A DNA stretch of 64,000 bases from Pedococcus sp. 5OH_020 (lineage in GTDB: Bacteria; Actinomycetota; Actinomycetes; Actinomycetales; Dermatophilaceae). Shown one piece after another: positions 25,119 to 41,171 of the stretch. Both the position numbers and the translations under genes were made by a program. Each line of letters opens with the position of its first letter. Position 1 is the stretch's first letter. The stretch spans positions 62,001 to 126,000 of the forward strand of contig NZ_JAPYZV010000005.1 of assembly GCF_027812955.1 (NCBI RefSeq). Reading direction: 5' to 3'. The notes beneath the pieces are model-generated. The model saw only the letters and a list, made by a program, of their open reading frames with translations. It was not told the DNA's origin and did not search any database.

Positions 25119-25939
25119 CCCGACACGGCCGGGTTGAGCGCGATCAGCGCGGCGTTCTCCGGAAGAGGCGGCGGGGTCCCGCCCCAGGCGGGGCAGAGCG
25201 CACGGAAGTCGCACCAGTCGCACAGGCGTGACGTCTTCGGCCGCCAGTCCCCGGTACTGGCGGCGCGTTCGATGGCGGACCACACCGCCTTGAGGTTGCG
25301 CTCGAGGCCGAGCAGGTCGTGCTCGTCCGGCGCGTAGCGCACCACCTCGCCGTTGCCCAGATACACCAGCTGGAGCAGCCGCGGGATCTCGCCCCGTAGC
25401 CGCCAGAGCACCAGCGCGTAGAACTTCATCTGGAAGAGCGCCTTGCCCTCGAACAGCTCGCTGGGGGACCGGCCGGTCTTGTAGTCGACGACCCGCATCG
25501 CTCCGTCGGCGGCGACGTCGAGCCGGTCGACGTACCCCCTCAGCACCAGCCCGTCGAGGTCCGCCTCGACATAGAGCTCACGCTCGGCGGGCTCCAGGCG
25601 GGTCGGGTCCTCGAGGGTGAACCACGTCTCGATGAGCGCCTGCGCGTCACCGAACCAGCCGTCCTCCGACAGTCGCTCGTCCTCGGCGATCATGGCGGCC
25701 AGCGCCGGCTCCGCCTCGACGAGCGCCTCCCACTGGGGACCCAGCAGTGCCTGGGCCGCGGCCGGGGTCCGTCCCTCCGGCGGGAGGTCGAACAGCCGCT
25801 CCAGCACCGCGTGCACCAGCGTGCCGCGGGCGGCCGCCGGGCTCGGCGGCGACGGCAGCTTGTCGATGGTGCGGAACCGGTACAGCAGCGGACACTGCTT
25901 GAAGTCCGATGCGCGGCTCGGCGAGAGGGCGGGAACCAT
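25094..25939 (-). CDS. RecB-family exonuclease (PD-(D/E)XK, Fe-S type)
   Basis: A 281-residue nuclease of the Cas4/AddB-C-terminal type. The PD-(D/E)XK core is visible as GTLVHAVLERLF, YVDRLDVAADG and RVVDYKTGR. Four cysteines for a likely iron-sulfur cluster are CPLLYRF near the N-terminus and CDWCDFRALC near the C-terminus. ATG 25939 is chosen because TACGGT ends seven bases upstream; the frame is open to GTG 25978. No helicase or CRISPR gene is near, so it is the common stand-alone actinobacterial form. Confidence 0.85.
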   Translation of the reverse strand: MVPALSPSRASDFKQCPLLYRFRTIDKLPSPPSPAAARGTLVHAVLERLFDLPPEGRTPAAAQALLGPQWEALVEAEPALAAMIAEDERLSEDGWFGDAQALIETWFTLEDPTRLEPAERELYVEADLDGLVLRGYVDRLDVAADGAMRVVDYKTGRSPSELFEGKALFQMKFYALVLWRLRGEIPRLLQLVYLGNGEVVRYAPDEHDLLGLERNLKAVWSAIERAASTGDWRPKTSRLCDWCDFRALCPAWGGTPPPLPENAALIALNPAVSGQVEPADD

Positions 25940-26005
25940 GTCACACACCGTATTCGGCGTCACCGACAGTGCAGCCACGCCGCACCGGGACGACGGGCCA
26001 CGCGG

Positions 26006-29803
<3,798 letters not shown>

Positions 29804-29862
29804 TGCACAAGTATGGCCCCGCGCCGGATCTGCGGTACGACGTGGTCACGTAGTGTCGCCCC

Positions 29863-32036
<2,174 letters not shown>

Positions 32037-32110
32037 TTCAGGGTTAGGTTGGGTCATCGGCCGTGTTCAGGCACGGTCGGCAGAGGTCGTTCGCCACCGA
32101 GGGAGCCGAC

Positions 32111-33838
32111 ATGACCAGCCACAACAGCCCTGAGGACCGTCGCCAGGCAGAGCTCCTGGCCGAAGAGGTCGCCGCCCTGCGCCAGCGCCTCGCCGACGCG
32201 CCCGTGAGATCGCGCGAGCTGGAGACCAAGGTGCTGCAGCTGCAGGCCAACCTCGCGACCATCTCCTCGCAGAACGAGCGTCTCGTGCGCACCCTCAAGG
32301 AGGCACGGGAACAGATCGTCACCCTCAAGTCGGAGGTGGACCGCCTCGCCCAGCCGCCCGCGGCGTACGGCGTGATCCTGGAGTCCTATGACGACGCGAC
32401 CGTCGACATCCTCACCGGCGGCCGCAAGATGCATGTGGCCGTCAGCCCGGCGGTCGACCCGGCCGAGCTGTCCAGTGGCCGGGAGGTGCGCCTCAACGAG
32501 GCGATGAACGTCGTGGCCACCTGTGGCTACGAGCGCGTCGGCGAGGTCGTGATGATCAAGGAGCTGCTCGGCGACGGTCGGGTGCTGGTCGTGGCCCACG
32601 CCGACGAGGAGCGGGTATGCCGCCTGGCCGACTCCCTCGAAGGCGAGCCCATCCGGGTGGGTGACGCGCTCATGCTGGAGTCCCGCTCGGGGTTCGTCTA
32701 CGAGCGGATCCCCAAGGCGGAGGTGTCGGACCTGGTGCTGGAGGAGGTCCCGGACATCGACTACGAGGACATCGGCGGGCTGGCCGGCCAGATCGAGGCG
32801 ATCCGGGACGCCGTCGAGCTGCCGTACCTGCACCCCGACCTGTTCAAGGAGCACCAGCTCAAGGCGCCCAAGGGGGTCCTGCTCTACGGTCCTCCTGGCT
32901 GTGGCAAGACCCTCATCGCCAAGGCGGTCGCCTCCTCGCTGGCGCGGAAGGTCGCGGAGAAGGAGGGCAAGCCGCTCGGCAAGTCCTTCTTCCTCAACAT
33001 CAAGGGCCCGGAGCTGCTGAACAAGTACGTCGGCGAGACCGAGCGGCACATCCGCCTGATCTTCCAGCGGGCGCGGGAGAAGGCGTCGGGTGGTACGCCG
33101 GTCGTCGTGTTCTTCGACGAGATGGACAGCCTGTTCCGCACCCGGGGCTCGGGGGTCTCCTCGGACGTGGAGACGACGATCGTGCCCCAGCTCCTCTCCG
33201 AGATCGACGGGGTCGAGCGCCTGGAGAACGTCATCGTCATCGGCGCCTCCAACCGCGAGGACATGATCGACCCCGCCATCCTTCGGCCGGGGCGGCTGGA
33301 CGTGAAGATCAAGATCGAGCGACCCGACGCGGAGAGCGCCCGCGACATCTTCACCAAGTACCTCACCGCCGACCTGCCGCTGCACGAGCACGACCTCTCC
33401 GAGCACAGCGGGTCGCCGCAGGCCACGGTCGACGCGATGATCACCGCCGCTGTCGAACGGATGTACTCCGAGATCGAGGAGAACCGCTTCCTCGAGGTCA
33501 CCTACGCCAACGGCGACAAGGAGGTCCTGTACTTCAAGGACTTCAACTCAGGGGCGATGATCCAGAACATCGTGGACCGGGCCAAGAAGATGGCGATCAA
33601 GGACTACCTGACGGTGGGTGCCAAGGGCATCCGGGTCGACCACCTGCTGGCGAGCTGCGTCGACGAGTTCAAGGAGAACGAGGACCTGCCGAACACCACG
33701 AACCCGGACGACTGGGCTCGCATCTCCGGCAAGAAGGGCGAGCGGATCGTGTACATCCGCACGCTGATCACCGGCAAGAGCGGTACGGAGCCGGGTCGCT
33801 CCATCGACAATGTGGCCAACACGGGGCAGTACCTGTAA
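32111..33838 (+). CDS. arc: Proteasome-associated AAA ATPase (ARC/Mpa)
   Basis: A 575-residue hexameric unfoldase that recruits Pup-tagged proteins and feeds them to the 20S proteasome. Residues about 8-75 form the coiled coil that binds Pup, followed by two OB domains and the AAA module with Walker A GPPGCGKT (near residue 260) and Walker B VVFFDEMD (near 333). The C-terminus GQYL is the proteasome-docking tail. ATG 32111 has GGGAG five bases upstream. A TAGGTT hexamer at 32045-32050 could be its -10. Its 3' end overlaps the convergent adenylation gene by 71 bases. Confidence 0.96.
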   Translation: MTSHNSPEDRRQAELLAEEVAALRQRLADAPVRSRELETKVLQLQANLATISSQNERLVRTLKEAREQIVTLKSEVDRLAQPPAAYGVILESYDDATVDILTGGRKMHVAVSPAVDPAELSSGREVRLNEAMNVVATCGYERVGEVVMIKELLGDGRVLVVAHADEERVCRLADSLEGEPIRVGDALMLESRSGFVYERIPKAEVSDLVLEEVPDIDYEDIGGLAGQIEAIRDAVELPYLHPDLFKEHQLKAPKGVLLYGPPGCGKTLIAKAVASSLARKVAEKEGKPLGKSFFLNIKGPELLNKYVGETERHIRLIFQRAREKASGGTPVVVFFDEMDSLFRTRGSGVSSDVETTIVPQLLSEIDGVERLENVIVIGASNREDMIDPAILRPGRLDVKIKIERPDAESARDIFTKYLTADLPLHEHDLSEHSGSPQATVDAMITAAVERMYSEIEENRFLEVTYANGDKEVLYFKDFNSGAMIQNIVDRAKKMAIKDYLTVGAKGIRVDHLLASCVDEFKENEDLPNTTNPDDWARISGKKGERIVYIRTLITGKSGTEPGRSIDNVANTGQYL

Positions 33839-36458
33839 CCCGAGTCCGACCGCCGCACCGGCGACCGCGCCACCAGCGTCGGGCGCGGCCCTCCGTGGCG
33901 CTCCAGACGCGGCAGTAGGCGATGCCGACCGCCAGCGAGGCAGCCATGGCCAGCACCGAGCTCAGTGCCATGACGCGCGGGTACACCACGAAGTGCGTGA
34001 GGTACACGAACAGGGACGCCGTCGCGATGGTCGAGGCGCCCCTGACCACCCAGCCGGGCACCCGGGCCGTGGGGAACCAGACCAGCACCAGCGTCCCGAC
34101 GATGATGGTCACCTCGCGGCCGGGCATCGAGGGCCAGAAACCCGGGATGGTCAGCACGGGGATGGCGGAGACCAGCACGCGCTGAGGCGTCGTCCGGGCC
34201 CGCGCCGCGGCCCAGCCGGTGGCGAAGAGCCATAGCAGCACGTAGGCGTTCGCCCCACGGTAGGGGCCGGCGTCGGGAACGACCACGGCATACCTCGTCA
34301 GGAGCCCCACGCCCACGAGGAGGAGCGGGAAGCCGAACGGATGTCGTCGTTCCCAGCGGTCCACCGCGGGGACGGCCAGCAGGAGGGCGGTACCGAGCAG
34401 CAGCGACGTGATCGCCTCGATGAACCAGTAGTGCCAGTGCGGTGACCACGTGGCCCAGTCGCCGAAGACCTGGTTGACCATGAGGATGTTGCGCCAGTCG
34501 TAGGTGCCCGCCAGCAGCGCCACCGCGGCGATCCACACTGAGCTCGGAAGGACCACCCGCTGGACGCTGCGTAGCACGCCGCGGACGCGCTCTGCCCGGG
34601 GGCGCGACGTGAGCTGGAACCGTGCCAGGTTGTAGCCCACGACGACGAGGAGCGTGTGCGCGCCGCCCGGGACGAACGACAGGTGGGTGTGGTTGGCCAG
34701 GATGAGGAGCACGGCAAGGGCGCGCACCAGGACCGTGGTGTCGACCTGGTGCAGCCGCTGTGGCCACGAGCGCCGGGGCGCAGGGGCCTGCGCGCGAGCC
34801 GGTTCGGCGGCCGGCGGCACCAGGACGTCCGGCGCCAGGAGATGCCAGCCGGAAGGCAGCGATCCGAGGAGGCGCTCGAGCCGCAGCGACACCTCGACGT
34901 AGGAGAGCGAGTCACCCCCGAGGTCCACGAAGCTGCTCGACCTCGTCGCCCGCGGTGCCGCGAGCAGCTCCTGGTAGAGCTCCACGATGGTGTCGACCAG
35001 AGCGACTTCCCGGGCCGCCTGCCGGGCCGCGTCGGCGTTCAACGCCGCGTGCTCCGCCCGGCTGGCCCCGAGGAGGTCGCCGATCCGGGGGTAGTCGGGC
35101 TTCCCCGTACTCAGGCGCGGGGTCTCGTGCCCGTCGAGGACGACCACCGAAGACGCCGGTATGCCGTGGCGGCGGCTCACCAGGGCGACGACCTCGCCCC
35201 CGGTTCCGGCCTGCGGCACCACGACACCCACCGCGTCCCCGAGGTCGACACAGTGTCCCCGGTGACCGGCCGCCGCGAGGTCTGCCTCGACCTGGTCGAG
35301 GTCGAGGCGCAGGCCGAGCACCTTGGCGAACCGGCCGCGCCGTCCGACGATCTCGATGAGCCCGTCGGCGCCCAGGCGCGCCAGGTCGCCGGTGTGCAGC
35401 TCCTGTAGGTCTCGGCCCCGGGCCAGGTCCTCGAGGCACTCGGCGTACCCGAGCATGACGTTGGGTCCCGAGTAGACGAGTTCGCCGAGCCCGCAGTCGA
35501 GCCAGTTCAGCGGCTCGATCCGGAACGAGCCTCCAGGGACGGGCAGGCCGACCGACTCCGGACGGCTGTCCGCGAGGTCTGGTGGCAGCACGGCCATCCG
35601 CGCCGTGGCCTCCGTCTGCCCGTACATCACGAAGAGGTCCCAGCCCCGCTCTCGCCCCAGCCCCGCGTACTCCTGGACTCGCGCCGGGTCCAGCCGGCCG
35701 CCGGCCTGCGTGACGGCGCGCAGCGACGGATGCTCCCGCTCGGCGAAGCCGCTGCGGGCGAGCAGCTCGAAGGTGTGCGGCACGCCGGCCAGCGTGGTGG
35801 CGCAGGTGCCGTCGAAGAGCTCCCAGAAGCAGGGGTCCACGACGGACAGGTCGGTCAGCACCAAAGCGGCACCCGCTGCGAGATGGCTGTGCACAACGGA
35901 CAGGCCGTAGCAGTAGTGCAGCGGCAGGCTCGTGATGGCCCGGTCCGTCGGGCGGATGGCGAGTGCTTCGGCGATGGCCGTGGCGTTGCTGTCCACGTTG
36001 GCGTGCGAGAGCCGGACGAGCTTGGGCGACCCGGTCGAGCCCGACGTCGTGAGCAGGAGCGCAAGATCCGGGTGCAGGTCGTGTGCGGTGGCGTCCCGGC
36101 GGGGGACCACCCGCCAGCCGGTCGGCCCTGGTCCGGCGACGACGTCCGGGTCGTAGGCGTCGACGATCCCGTCCACGTGGTGCAGGCGGTCCCCGGGGAC
36201 CAGCAGCGGGACGTGACCGGCGTGGAGGCAGGCAAGGTAGGTGACGAGGGCGTCCAGCGAGTTCTCAGCAGCCACGAGCACGAGGCGGCGTTCGGCGCCT
36301 GCAAGACGTCGTGCCTCCTGCTCCACGCGACCGGCCAGCGCGGCGTACGACACGACGTCGTCGCGCGTGAGGACTGCCGGCGAGGGGCCGTGCCGGGCGA
36401 GCGAAGCCACGAAGGAGATGGTCCGGTGGCCCGGACCGGTCAACGGGGTGGCGGTCAC
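33768..36458 (-). CDS. Adenylation-carrier-membrane acyltransferase fusion (NRPS-like)
   Basis: An 896-residue three-part protein. Residues 1-460 are an adenylation domain ([10 protein letters not shown] near 137, MYGQTEATA near 279, [11 protein letters not shown] near 353, and the C-terminal Lys in STGKPDYPR near 450). Residues about 485-545 form a carrier domain with [11 protein letters not shown], Ser517 being the phosphopantetheine site. Residues 570-850 are a polytopic membrane domain resembling acyltransferase-3 proteins. No condensation or thioesterase domain is present, so it probably activates an acid and passes it to a membrane-side acceptor. An iron box and -10 lie directly upstream. 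The substrate is unknown. Confidence 0.8.
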   Translation of the reverse strand: MTATPLTGPGHRTISFVASLARHGPSPAVLTRDDVVSYAALAGRVEQEARRLAGAERRLVLVAAENSLDALVTYLACLHAGHVPLLVPGDRLHHVDGIVDAYDPDVVAGPGPTGWRVVPRRDATAHDLHPDLALLLTTSGSTGSPKLVRLSHANVDSNATAIAEALAIRPTDRAITSLPLHYCYGLSVVHSHLAAGAALVLTDLSVVDPCFWELFDGTCATTLAGVPHTFELLARSGFAEREHPSLRAVTQAGGRLDPARVQEYAGLGRERGWDLFVMYGQTEATARMAVLPPDLADSRPESVGLPVPGGSFRIEPLNWLDCGLGELVYSGPNVMLGYAECLEDLARGRDLQELHTGDLARLGADGLIEIVGRRGRFAKVLGLRLDLDQVEADLAAAGHRGHCVDLGDAVGVVVPQAGTGGEVVALVSRRHGIPASSVVVLDGHETPRLSTGKPDYPRIGDLLGASRAEHAALNADAARQAAREVALVDTIVELYQELLAAPRATRSSSFVDLGGDSLSYVEVSLRLERLLGSLPSGWHLLAPDVLVPPAAEPARAQAPAPRRSWPQRLHQVDTTVLVRALAVLLILANHTHLSFVPGGAHTLLVVVGYNLARFQLTSRPRAERVRGVLRSVQRVVLPSSVWIAAVALLAGTYDWRNILMVNQVFGDWATWSPHWHYWFIEAITSLLLGTALLLAVPAVDRWERRHPFGFPLLLVGVGLLTRYAVVVPDAGPYRGANAYVLLWLFATGWAAARARTTPQRVLVSAIPVLTIPGFWPSMPGREVTIIVGTLVLVWFPTARVPGWVVRGASTIATASLFVYLTHFVVYPRVMALSSVLAMAASLAVGIAYCRVWSATEGRARRWWRGRRCGGRTRVTGTAPCWPHCRWSDPAPYRSCR

Positions 36459-36469
36459 GAGGCGCGATG

Positions 36470-36475
36470 ATATTA
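36470..36475 (-). promoter_or_regulatory. -10 element of the adenylation/acyltransferase gene
   Basis: TAATAT on the minus strand, 11 bases before the GTG start at 36458, so the transcript has almost no leader. Its first bases are shared with the iron box, placing the repressor over the promoter. No good -35 is seen. Confidence 0.55.
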
Positions 36476-36491
36476 GGCAAGCCTTACCAAA
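36473..36491. promoter_or_regulatory. IdeR/DtxR-type iron box
   Basis: TTAGGCAAGCCTTACCAAA differs at two positions from the degenerate iron-box consensus TWAGGTWAGSCTWACCTWA. It overlaps the -10 hexamer of the adenylation/acyltransferase gene, so Fe-loaded IdeR/DmdR would be expected to repress the gene and iron limitation to induce it. Confidence 0.7.
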
Positions 36492-36587
36492 CCCAAACCC
36501 GCGTCAGCCGGCGGACGGCTACGGCGGCGAAGAGCAGGACGAAGAGGGCATCGGTCAGCAGCGCGGGGACCCGCCGGACAGCTCGGC

Positions 36588-37577
36588 TTACGCGTGGACG
36601 CGGTCGAAGAGACTGGCCTGGGGTGGCGCATGGGTGGGGTCGACGCCGTCGAACAGGCTGCTCACCGACTCGCCAGCGTGGATCCGCTTGATGGCCTCCG
36701 CGAAGAGCTGGGCCACGGAGCGGACGCGCAGCTCCGGCCAGCGCCCGGGAGCTGGGACGGTGTCGGTGGTCAGGACCTCCCTCACCATCGGGTGGTCACG
36801 CAGGCGCTCGACCGCCTTGCCCGCGAAGAGCCCGTGGGTGCAGGCCACGTCGGCCTGGGTGCACCCAAGATCGGCCAACCGCTCGAGCAGCTCCAGGATC
36901 GACCCACCGGTGGCGATCTCGTCGTCGAGGATGATGGCGCGCCGGCCGCTCACGTCACCCACGATCGAGTCGATCACCACGCGGTCGTCAGCGATGCGCT
37001 GCTTGGAGCCCGCCGCGACCGGCAGCCCGAGCAGCCGCGCGAACTGGGTGGCCGTCTTGGCGTTGCCGAGGTCGGGAGACACCACCACGGAGCCGGTGAG
37101 GTCGGCCCGACGGTAGTGGTCCGCGAGCACCCCGATAGCCGTCAGGTGGTCGACCGGCACCGAGAAGAAGCCGTGCACCTGTGGCGCGTGGAGCGTCATG
37201 GTCAGGACCCGGTCGACCCCCGCCGCGACGAGCATGTCGGCCACCAGCCGCCCGCCGAGGGAGATGCGGGACGCGTCCTTCTTGTCCGACCTGGCGTAGG
37301 CGTAGTGGGGGATGACCGCCGTGATCTGGGCAGCAGAGGCGCCGCGTGCCGCGTCCACCATCAGCAGGAGCTCCATCAGGTGCTCCTGCGTGGGTGGGAC
37401 GAGGGGCTGGACGATGTAGACGTCCCGCTGGCGGCAGTTCGCCAGCAGCTGCGCCTGGAGGCAGTCGTTGCTGAAGCGCTTGATCTCCGCGGGGGAGAGG
37501 GCCACCCCCAGCGACTCGCAGATGCGGTCCGCGAGGGCCCGATGGGCGTTACCGCTGAAGACCACGATGTCCCGCAC
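36588..37577 (-). CDS. prs: Ribose-phosphate diphosphokinase (divergent paralogue)
   Basis: A 329-residue PRPP synthase that makes 5-phosphoribosyl-1-diphosphate from ribose 5-phosphate and ATP. PHYAYARSDKK is the ATP-loop region, LTMTLHAPQVHGFF the flexible metal His region, and ILDDEIATGGS the PRPP-binding loop. N-terminal segments such as EIKRFSNDCLQAQ differ from the housekeeping actinobacterial enzyme as I recall it, so this may be a second copy. GTG 37577 has GGAG six bases upstream. It lies 129 bases upstream of the adenylation gene on the same strand. Confidence 0.85.
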   Translation of the reverse strand: MRDIVVFSGNAHRALADRICESLGVALSPAEIKRFSNDCLQAQLLANCRQRDVYIVQPLVPPTQEHLMELLLMVDAARGASAAQITAVIPHYAYARSDKKDASRISLGGRLVADMLVAAGVDRVLTMTLHAPQVHGFFSVPVDHLTAIGVLADHYRRADLTGSVVVSPDLGNAKTATQFARLLGLPVAAGSKQRIADDRVVIDSIVGDVSGRRAIILDDEIATGGSILELLERLADLGCTQADVACTHGLFAGKAVERLRDHPMVREVLTTDTVPAPGRWPELRVRSVAQLFAEAIKRIHAGESVSSLFDGVDPTHAPPQASLFDRVHA

Positions 37578-37687
37578 TGCGACTCCTGGTGGCTGGTGGT
37601 GGCACAGGGGCAGGCCTGAGCCTAGCCCGCTACCGCCGGCGGAGGGAGCGGCGGGTGCTCGCGCAGGCTCTCACCTAGGCTTCCGGC

Positions 37688-39205
37688 ATGACCGTGCGAC
37701 GGGTGATGGGCATCGAGACCGAGTACGGCATCTCGGTGCCGGGGGACCCGACGGCCAACCCGATGATCCTGTCGGGCCAGGTGGTCAACGCCTACGCCTC
37801 CGCGCAGGGCATCCGCGCGGCCCACGCCTCGTGGGACTACGCGGACGAGGCGCCCCTGCGGGACGCCCGCGGTTTCGAGATGGGACGCGGTGTCGCCGAC
37901 CCGAGCCAGCTCACGGACGAGGAGGACCCGGCCCTGGCCAACGTGGTCCTCACCAACGGGGCCCGCCTCTACGTGGACCATGCCCACCCCGAGTACTCAT
38001 CGCCTGAGGTGACGTCCCCTCGGGCCGCCGTCGTCTGGGACCGGGCAGGTGAGCTGATCATGGCTGAGTCGGTGCGCCGGCTGTCCCAGGCGCCGCCCGG
38101 GGTGAACCTCTACAAGAACAACACCGATGGCAAGGGGCAGTCCTACGGCACGCACGAGAACTACCTGATGCGCCGGGAGACGCCGTTCACGGACATCGTC
38201 CGCCACCTGGTCCCCTTCTTCGTCGCCAGGCAGGTGATGACGGGGTCGGGTCGTGTCGGCCTCGGTCCCGACTCGCGCACGGCCGGCTACCAGCTGAGCC
38301 AGCGCAGCGACTTCTTCGAGGTTGAGGTCGGCCTCGAGACCACCCTCAAGAGGCCCATCATCAACACCCGGGACGAGCCGCACGCCGTCGCCGACCTCTA
38401 CCGCCGGCTGCACGTGATCATCGGGGACGCGAACCACTGCGACGTGGCGAACCTCCTCAAGCTGGGTACGACGTCGCTCGTGCTGGCGATGATCGAGGAC
38501 CGGGCGATCGACCAGGACCTCACCGTCTCCCGGCCCGTGGCGACCCTGCAGGCGGTGAGCCACGACCCGACCTGCCAGGCCACCCTCGAGCTGCGCGACG
38601 GGACGCGGCTCACCGCGGTGCAGCTGCTCTGGCGCTACCACGAGCTGGCCGACCGCTACCTCCACCGGCGCCAGGCCGGGGAGGTGGACAGCGACACCGC
38701 GGAGGTGATGCGGTGGTGGGAGGTGGTCCTCGACCGGCTGGAGCGGGACCCGTGGGAGGCCGCCCGCGAGGTGGACTGGGTCGCCAAGCAGCAGGTGCTG
38801 CAGGGCTACATCGACCGGGACGGCCTCGACTGGTCGGACCCGCGGCTGCGGGCCGTGGACATCCAGTGGTCCGACGTGCGGCCCGACAAGGGGATCTTCC
38901 ACCGCCTGAGGGCCGCCGGCCGCTTCGAGGAGCTCGTCACCCACGAGGAGGTCCTCGAAGCGGTGCACGAGCCACCGGTGGACACGCGGGCCTACTTCCG
39001 GGGCAAGTGTCTGGAGAAGTACCCCGACCAGATCGCCGCCGCGTCCTGGGACTCCGTCATCTTCGACATCCCGGGTCAGCCCTCCTTGCAGCGCGTCCCC
39101 ATGCTCGAGCCGCTGCGGGGCACGCGGGCCAGCGTGGGAGGCCTGTTGGACCGCAGTCCGGACGCCGCCACGCTCCTTCGTGAGTTGGCCTCCGCATCGG
39201 GTTAG
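37688..39205 (+). CDS. dop: Pup deamidase/depupylase
   Basis: A 505-residue glutamine-synthetase-fold enzyme that deamidates the C-terminal Gln of Pup to Glu and removes Pup from substrates. The N-terminal GIETEYGISVPGD holds metal/ATP Glu residues; the YKNNTDGKGQSYGTHENYL segment is shared with PafA. The insert around residues 38-80, absent from PafA, is the Dop loop. TAGGCT ends six bases before the ATG (leaderless). Pup in this genome ends in Gln, so Dop is needed to activate it. Confidence 0.96.
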   Translation: MTVRRVMGIETEYGISVPGDPTANPMILSGQVVNAYASAQGIRAAHASWDYADEAPLRDARGFEMGRGVADPSQLTDEEDPALANVVLTNGARLYVDHAHPEYSSPEVTSPRAAVVWDRAGELIMAESVRRLSQAPPGVNLYKNNTDGKGQSYGTHENYLMRRETPFTDIVRHLVPFFVARQVMTGSGRVGLGPDSRTAGYQLSQRSDFFEVEVGLETTLKRPIINTRDEPHAVADLYRRLHVIIGDANHCDVANLLKLGTTSLVLAMIEDRAIDQDLTVSRPVATLQAVSHDPTCQATLELRDGTRLTAVQLLWRYHELADRYLHRRQAGEVDSDTAEVMRWWEVVLDRLERDPWEAAREVDWVAKQQVLQGYIDRDGLDWSDPRLRAVDIQWSDVRPDKGIFHRLRAAGRFEELVTHEEVLEAVHEPPVDTRAYFRGKCLEKYPDQIAAASWDSVIFDIPGQPSLQRVPMLEPLRGTRASVGGLLDRSPDAATLLRELASASG

Positions 39206-39277
39206 GGTCGCACTAGGGTCGAAGCAGCAGCGGCGCACGAGCGCCACGAGGAACAGCACCAGCGAGAGGTCACGGAC

Positions 39278-39484
39278 ATGCCTAGCCAGGAGCAGAGCCG
39301 ACCACAGCGCAGGGACGACGCGCCGGACGAGGCGCCCGAGCCCGCCCCCGGGGCACCCGAGGCCAGTGCCCGCAAGGAGAACCTGGACTCCGACATCGAC
39401 AGCGTCCTGGACGAGATCGACGGCGTCCTGGAGTCCAACGCGGAGGAGTTCGTCCGCGGCTTCGTCCAGAAGGGTGGCCAGTGA
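39278..39484 (+). CDS. pup: Prokaryotic ubiquitin-like protein Pup
   Basis: A 68-residue, mostly disordered acidic protein. Its C-terminal half ([24 protein letters not shown]) forms the helix that binds the ARC coiled coil, and it ends in GGQ, the form that must be deamidated by Dop before PafA can attach it to lysines. GAGAGG lies about nine bases before the ATG. The stop overlaps the prcB start (GTGA). Confidence 0.97.
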   Translation: MPSQEQSRPQRRDDAPDEAPEPAPGAPEASARKENLDSDIDSVLDEIDGVLESNAEEFVRGFVQKGGQ

Positions 39485-40308
39485 CCACAGGCGCCGACGC
39501 GGGGAGGCTGCCCGCGGCCTTCCTGGCCGCGGGCAGCTCCTCCTTCACCGACTTCGTCGGGGCGCACGCCCCTCACCTGCTGCCGTCGCGGCGTGCCCTG
39601 CCTCCGGGCAGCAGCCTCGAAGCACCGCACGGGACCACCATCGTGACCGCCACCTTCGACGGCGGGGTCGTGATGGCCGGTGACCGACGGGCCACCATGG
39701 GCAACATCATCGCCAACCGCGACATGGAGAAGGTCTTCGCCGCCGACGAGTACTCCGCCGTGGGCATCGCCGGCACGGCGGGCATCGCCATCGAGCTGGT
39801 GAAGCTCTTCCAGGTGGAGCTCGAGCACTACGAGAAGATCGAAGGGACGCTGCTGTCGCTGGAGGGCAAGGCCAACCGCCTCGCCGCGATGATCCGGGCC
39901 AACCTCGGGATGGCGATGCAGGGACTGTCCGTGGTGCCGCTGTTCGCCGGCTACGACCTGGACCTCGGGCAGGGACGGATCTTCTCCTACGACGTGACCG
40001 GCGGCTGCTACGAGGAGCACGACCACCACAGCGTCGGCTCGGGCTCCCTGTTCGCCCGCGGTGCGCTCAAGAAGGTCTGGCACCCAGGGATGTCCGTCGA
40101 CTCGGCGGTGTCCGTCACCGTGGAGGCGCTGTACGACGCGGCCGACGACGACTCGGCGACCGGCGGTCCGGACGTCGGGCGGCGCATCTGGCCCACGGTC
40201 GCCGTGGTGGACGCGCGAGGAGTCGCCTTCCGGTCCGACGACGACCTGCGAGGTGTCGTCGAGGCAGTGATCGCCGGACGCCAGGGCAACCCGGGAGGTG
40301 CGCGATGA
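39481..40308 (+). CDS. prcB: 20S proteasome beta subunit
   Basis: A 275-residue precursor. A 51-residue propeptide ends at PHG, and processing exposes Thr52 of [11 protein letters not shown] as the N-terminal nucleophile. Lys and Asp partners lie in [10 protein letters not shown] and following residues. GTG 39481 overlaps the pup stop and the gene ends in an ATGA overlap with prcA, so pup-prcB-prcA are tightly coupled for stoichiometric synthesis. Confidence 0.97.
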   Translation: MTTGADAGRLPAAFLAAGSSSFTDFVGAHAPHLLPSRRALPPGSSLEAPHGTTIVTATFDGGVVMAGDRRATMGNIIANRDMEKVFAADEYSAVGIAGTAGIAIELVKLFQVELEHYEKIEGTLLSLEGKANRLAAMIRANLGMAMQGLSVVPLFAGYDLDLGQGRIFSYDVTGGCYEEHDHHSVGSGSLFARGALKKVWHPGMSVDSAVSVTVEALYDAADDDSATGGPDVGRRIWPTVAVVDARGVAFRSDDDLRGVVEAVIAGRQGNPGGAR

Positions 40309-41171
40309 GCAGCATGCCGTTCTACGTCTCGCCCGAGCAGCTCATGAAGGACCGCGCGGACTACGCGCGCAAGGGGATCGCCCGGGGCCGCTCGGTCGTC
40401 GTGCTGGGCTACGACAAGGGCATCGCCTTCGTCGCGGAGAACCCCTCCCGTGCCCTGCACAAGGTCTCCGAGATCTACGACCGCATCGCCTTCGCTGCGG
40501 TGGGCAAGTACAACGAGTTCGAGAACCTACGCGTGGCGGGCGTGCGGTACGCCGACCTGCGGGGCTACTCCTACGACCGCACCGACGTCACCGCCCGCGG
40601 ACTGGCCAACGCGTACGCCCAGACGCTGGGAACGGTCTTCACGCAGGAGTCCAAGCCGTACGAGGTGGAGATCGTCGTCGCCGAAGTCGGAGCCGCGGCG
40701 GAGGATGACCAGATCTACCGGCTGACGTACGACGGGTCCGTCGCCGACGAGCAGGGCTTCGTCGCCATGGGCGGCGCCGGGGAGCAGATCGAGACCGGGC
40801 TTCGGAACCGCTGGAGCCCGGGGCTCACCCTGGCCGACGCTCTCACCGTCGCCGTCGAGCTCCTCGCCCAGGACCCGTCCGGCAGCGGTGCCCCGCGGAC
40901 CCTCACCGCCGCGCAGCTCGAGGTGGCGGTGCTGGACCGGGAGCGGCCCCGCAGGACGTTCCGCAGGATCGGCGGCGCGTTGCTCGAGGCGCTGCTGAGC
41001 ACCGAGGACCCGACGCACGACGCCCCCGAGGAGGACGACCCGACCCCCGGTCGGCACGACACGCTGACCGGTGGGTCCCCGCGGGACGAGTCCTCCAACC
41101 CGCAGACCCAGCGCTCGCAGGGTGACGGCGACCGGTCCCAGGGTGACGGCGACGCTGACGTGGACGGCTAG
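40305..41171 (+). CDS. prcA: 20S proteasome alpha subunit
   Basis: A 288-residue alpha subunit forming the outer ring and gate. The N-terminus ([19 protein letters not shown]) is the gate region, and [25 protein letters not shown] is the conserved core. A charged tail of about 60 residues after about residue 230 ends in a short repeat (SQGDGD twice); such tails are variable in actinobacteria. The stop codon TAG shares its CTAG with the convergent dienelactone hydrolase gene. Confidence 0.96.
   Translation: MSSMPFYVSPEQLMKDRADYARKGIARGRSVVVLGYDKGIAFVAENPSRALHKVSEIYDRIAFAAVGKYNEFENLRVAGVRYADLRGYSYDRTDVTARGLANAYAQTLGTVFTQESKPYEVEIVVAEVGAAAEDDQIYRLTYDGSVADEQGFVAMGGAGEQIETGLRNRWSPGLTLADALTVAVELLAQDPSGSGAPRTLTAAQLEVAVLDRERPRRTFRRIGGALLEALLSTEDPTHDAPEEDDPTPGRHDTLTGGSPRDESSNPQTQRSQGDGDRSQGDGDADVDG

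Noticed and set aside
29804-29862. Cobalamin riboswitch upstream of metH
   Set aside because: Only 59 bases separate metH from the divergent M50 gene and no B12-box or pseudoknot pattern is visible.
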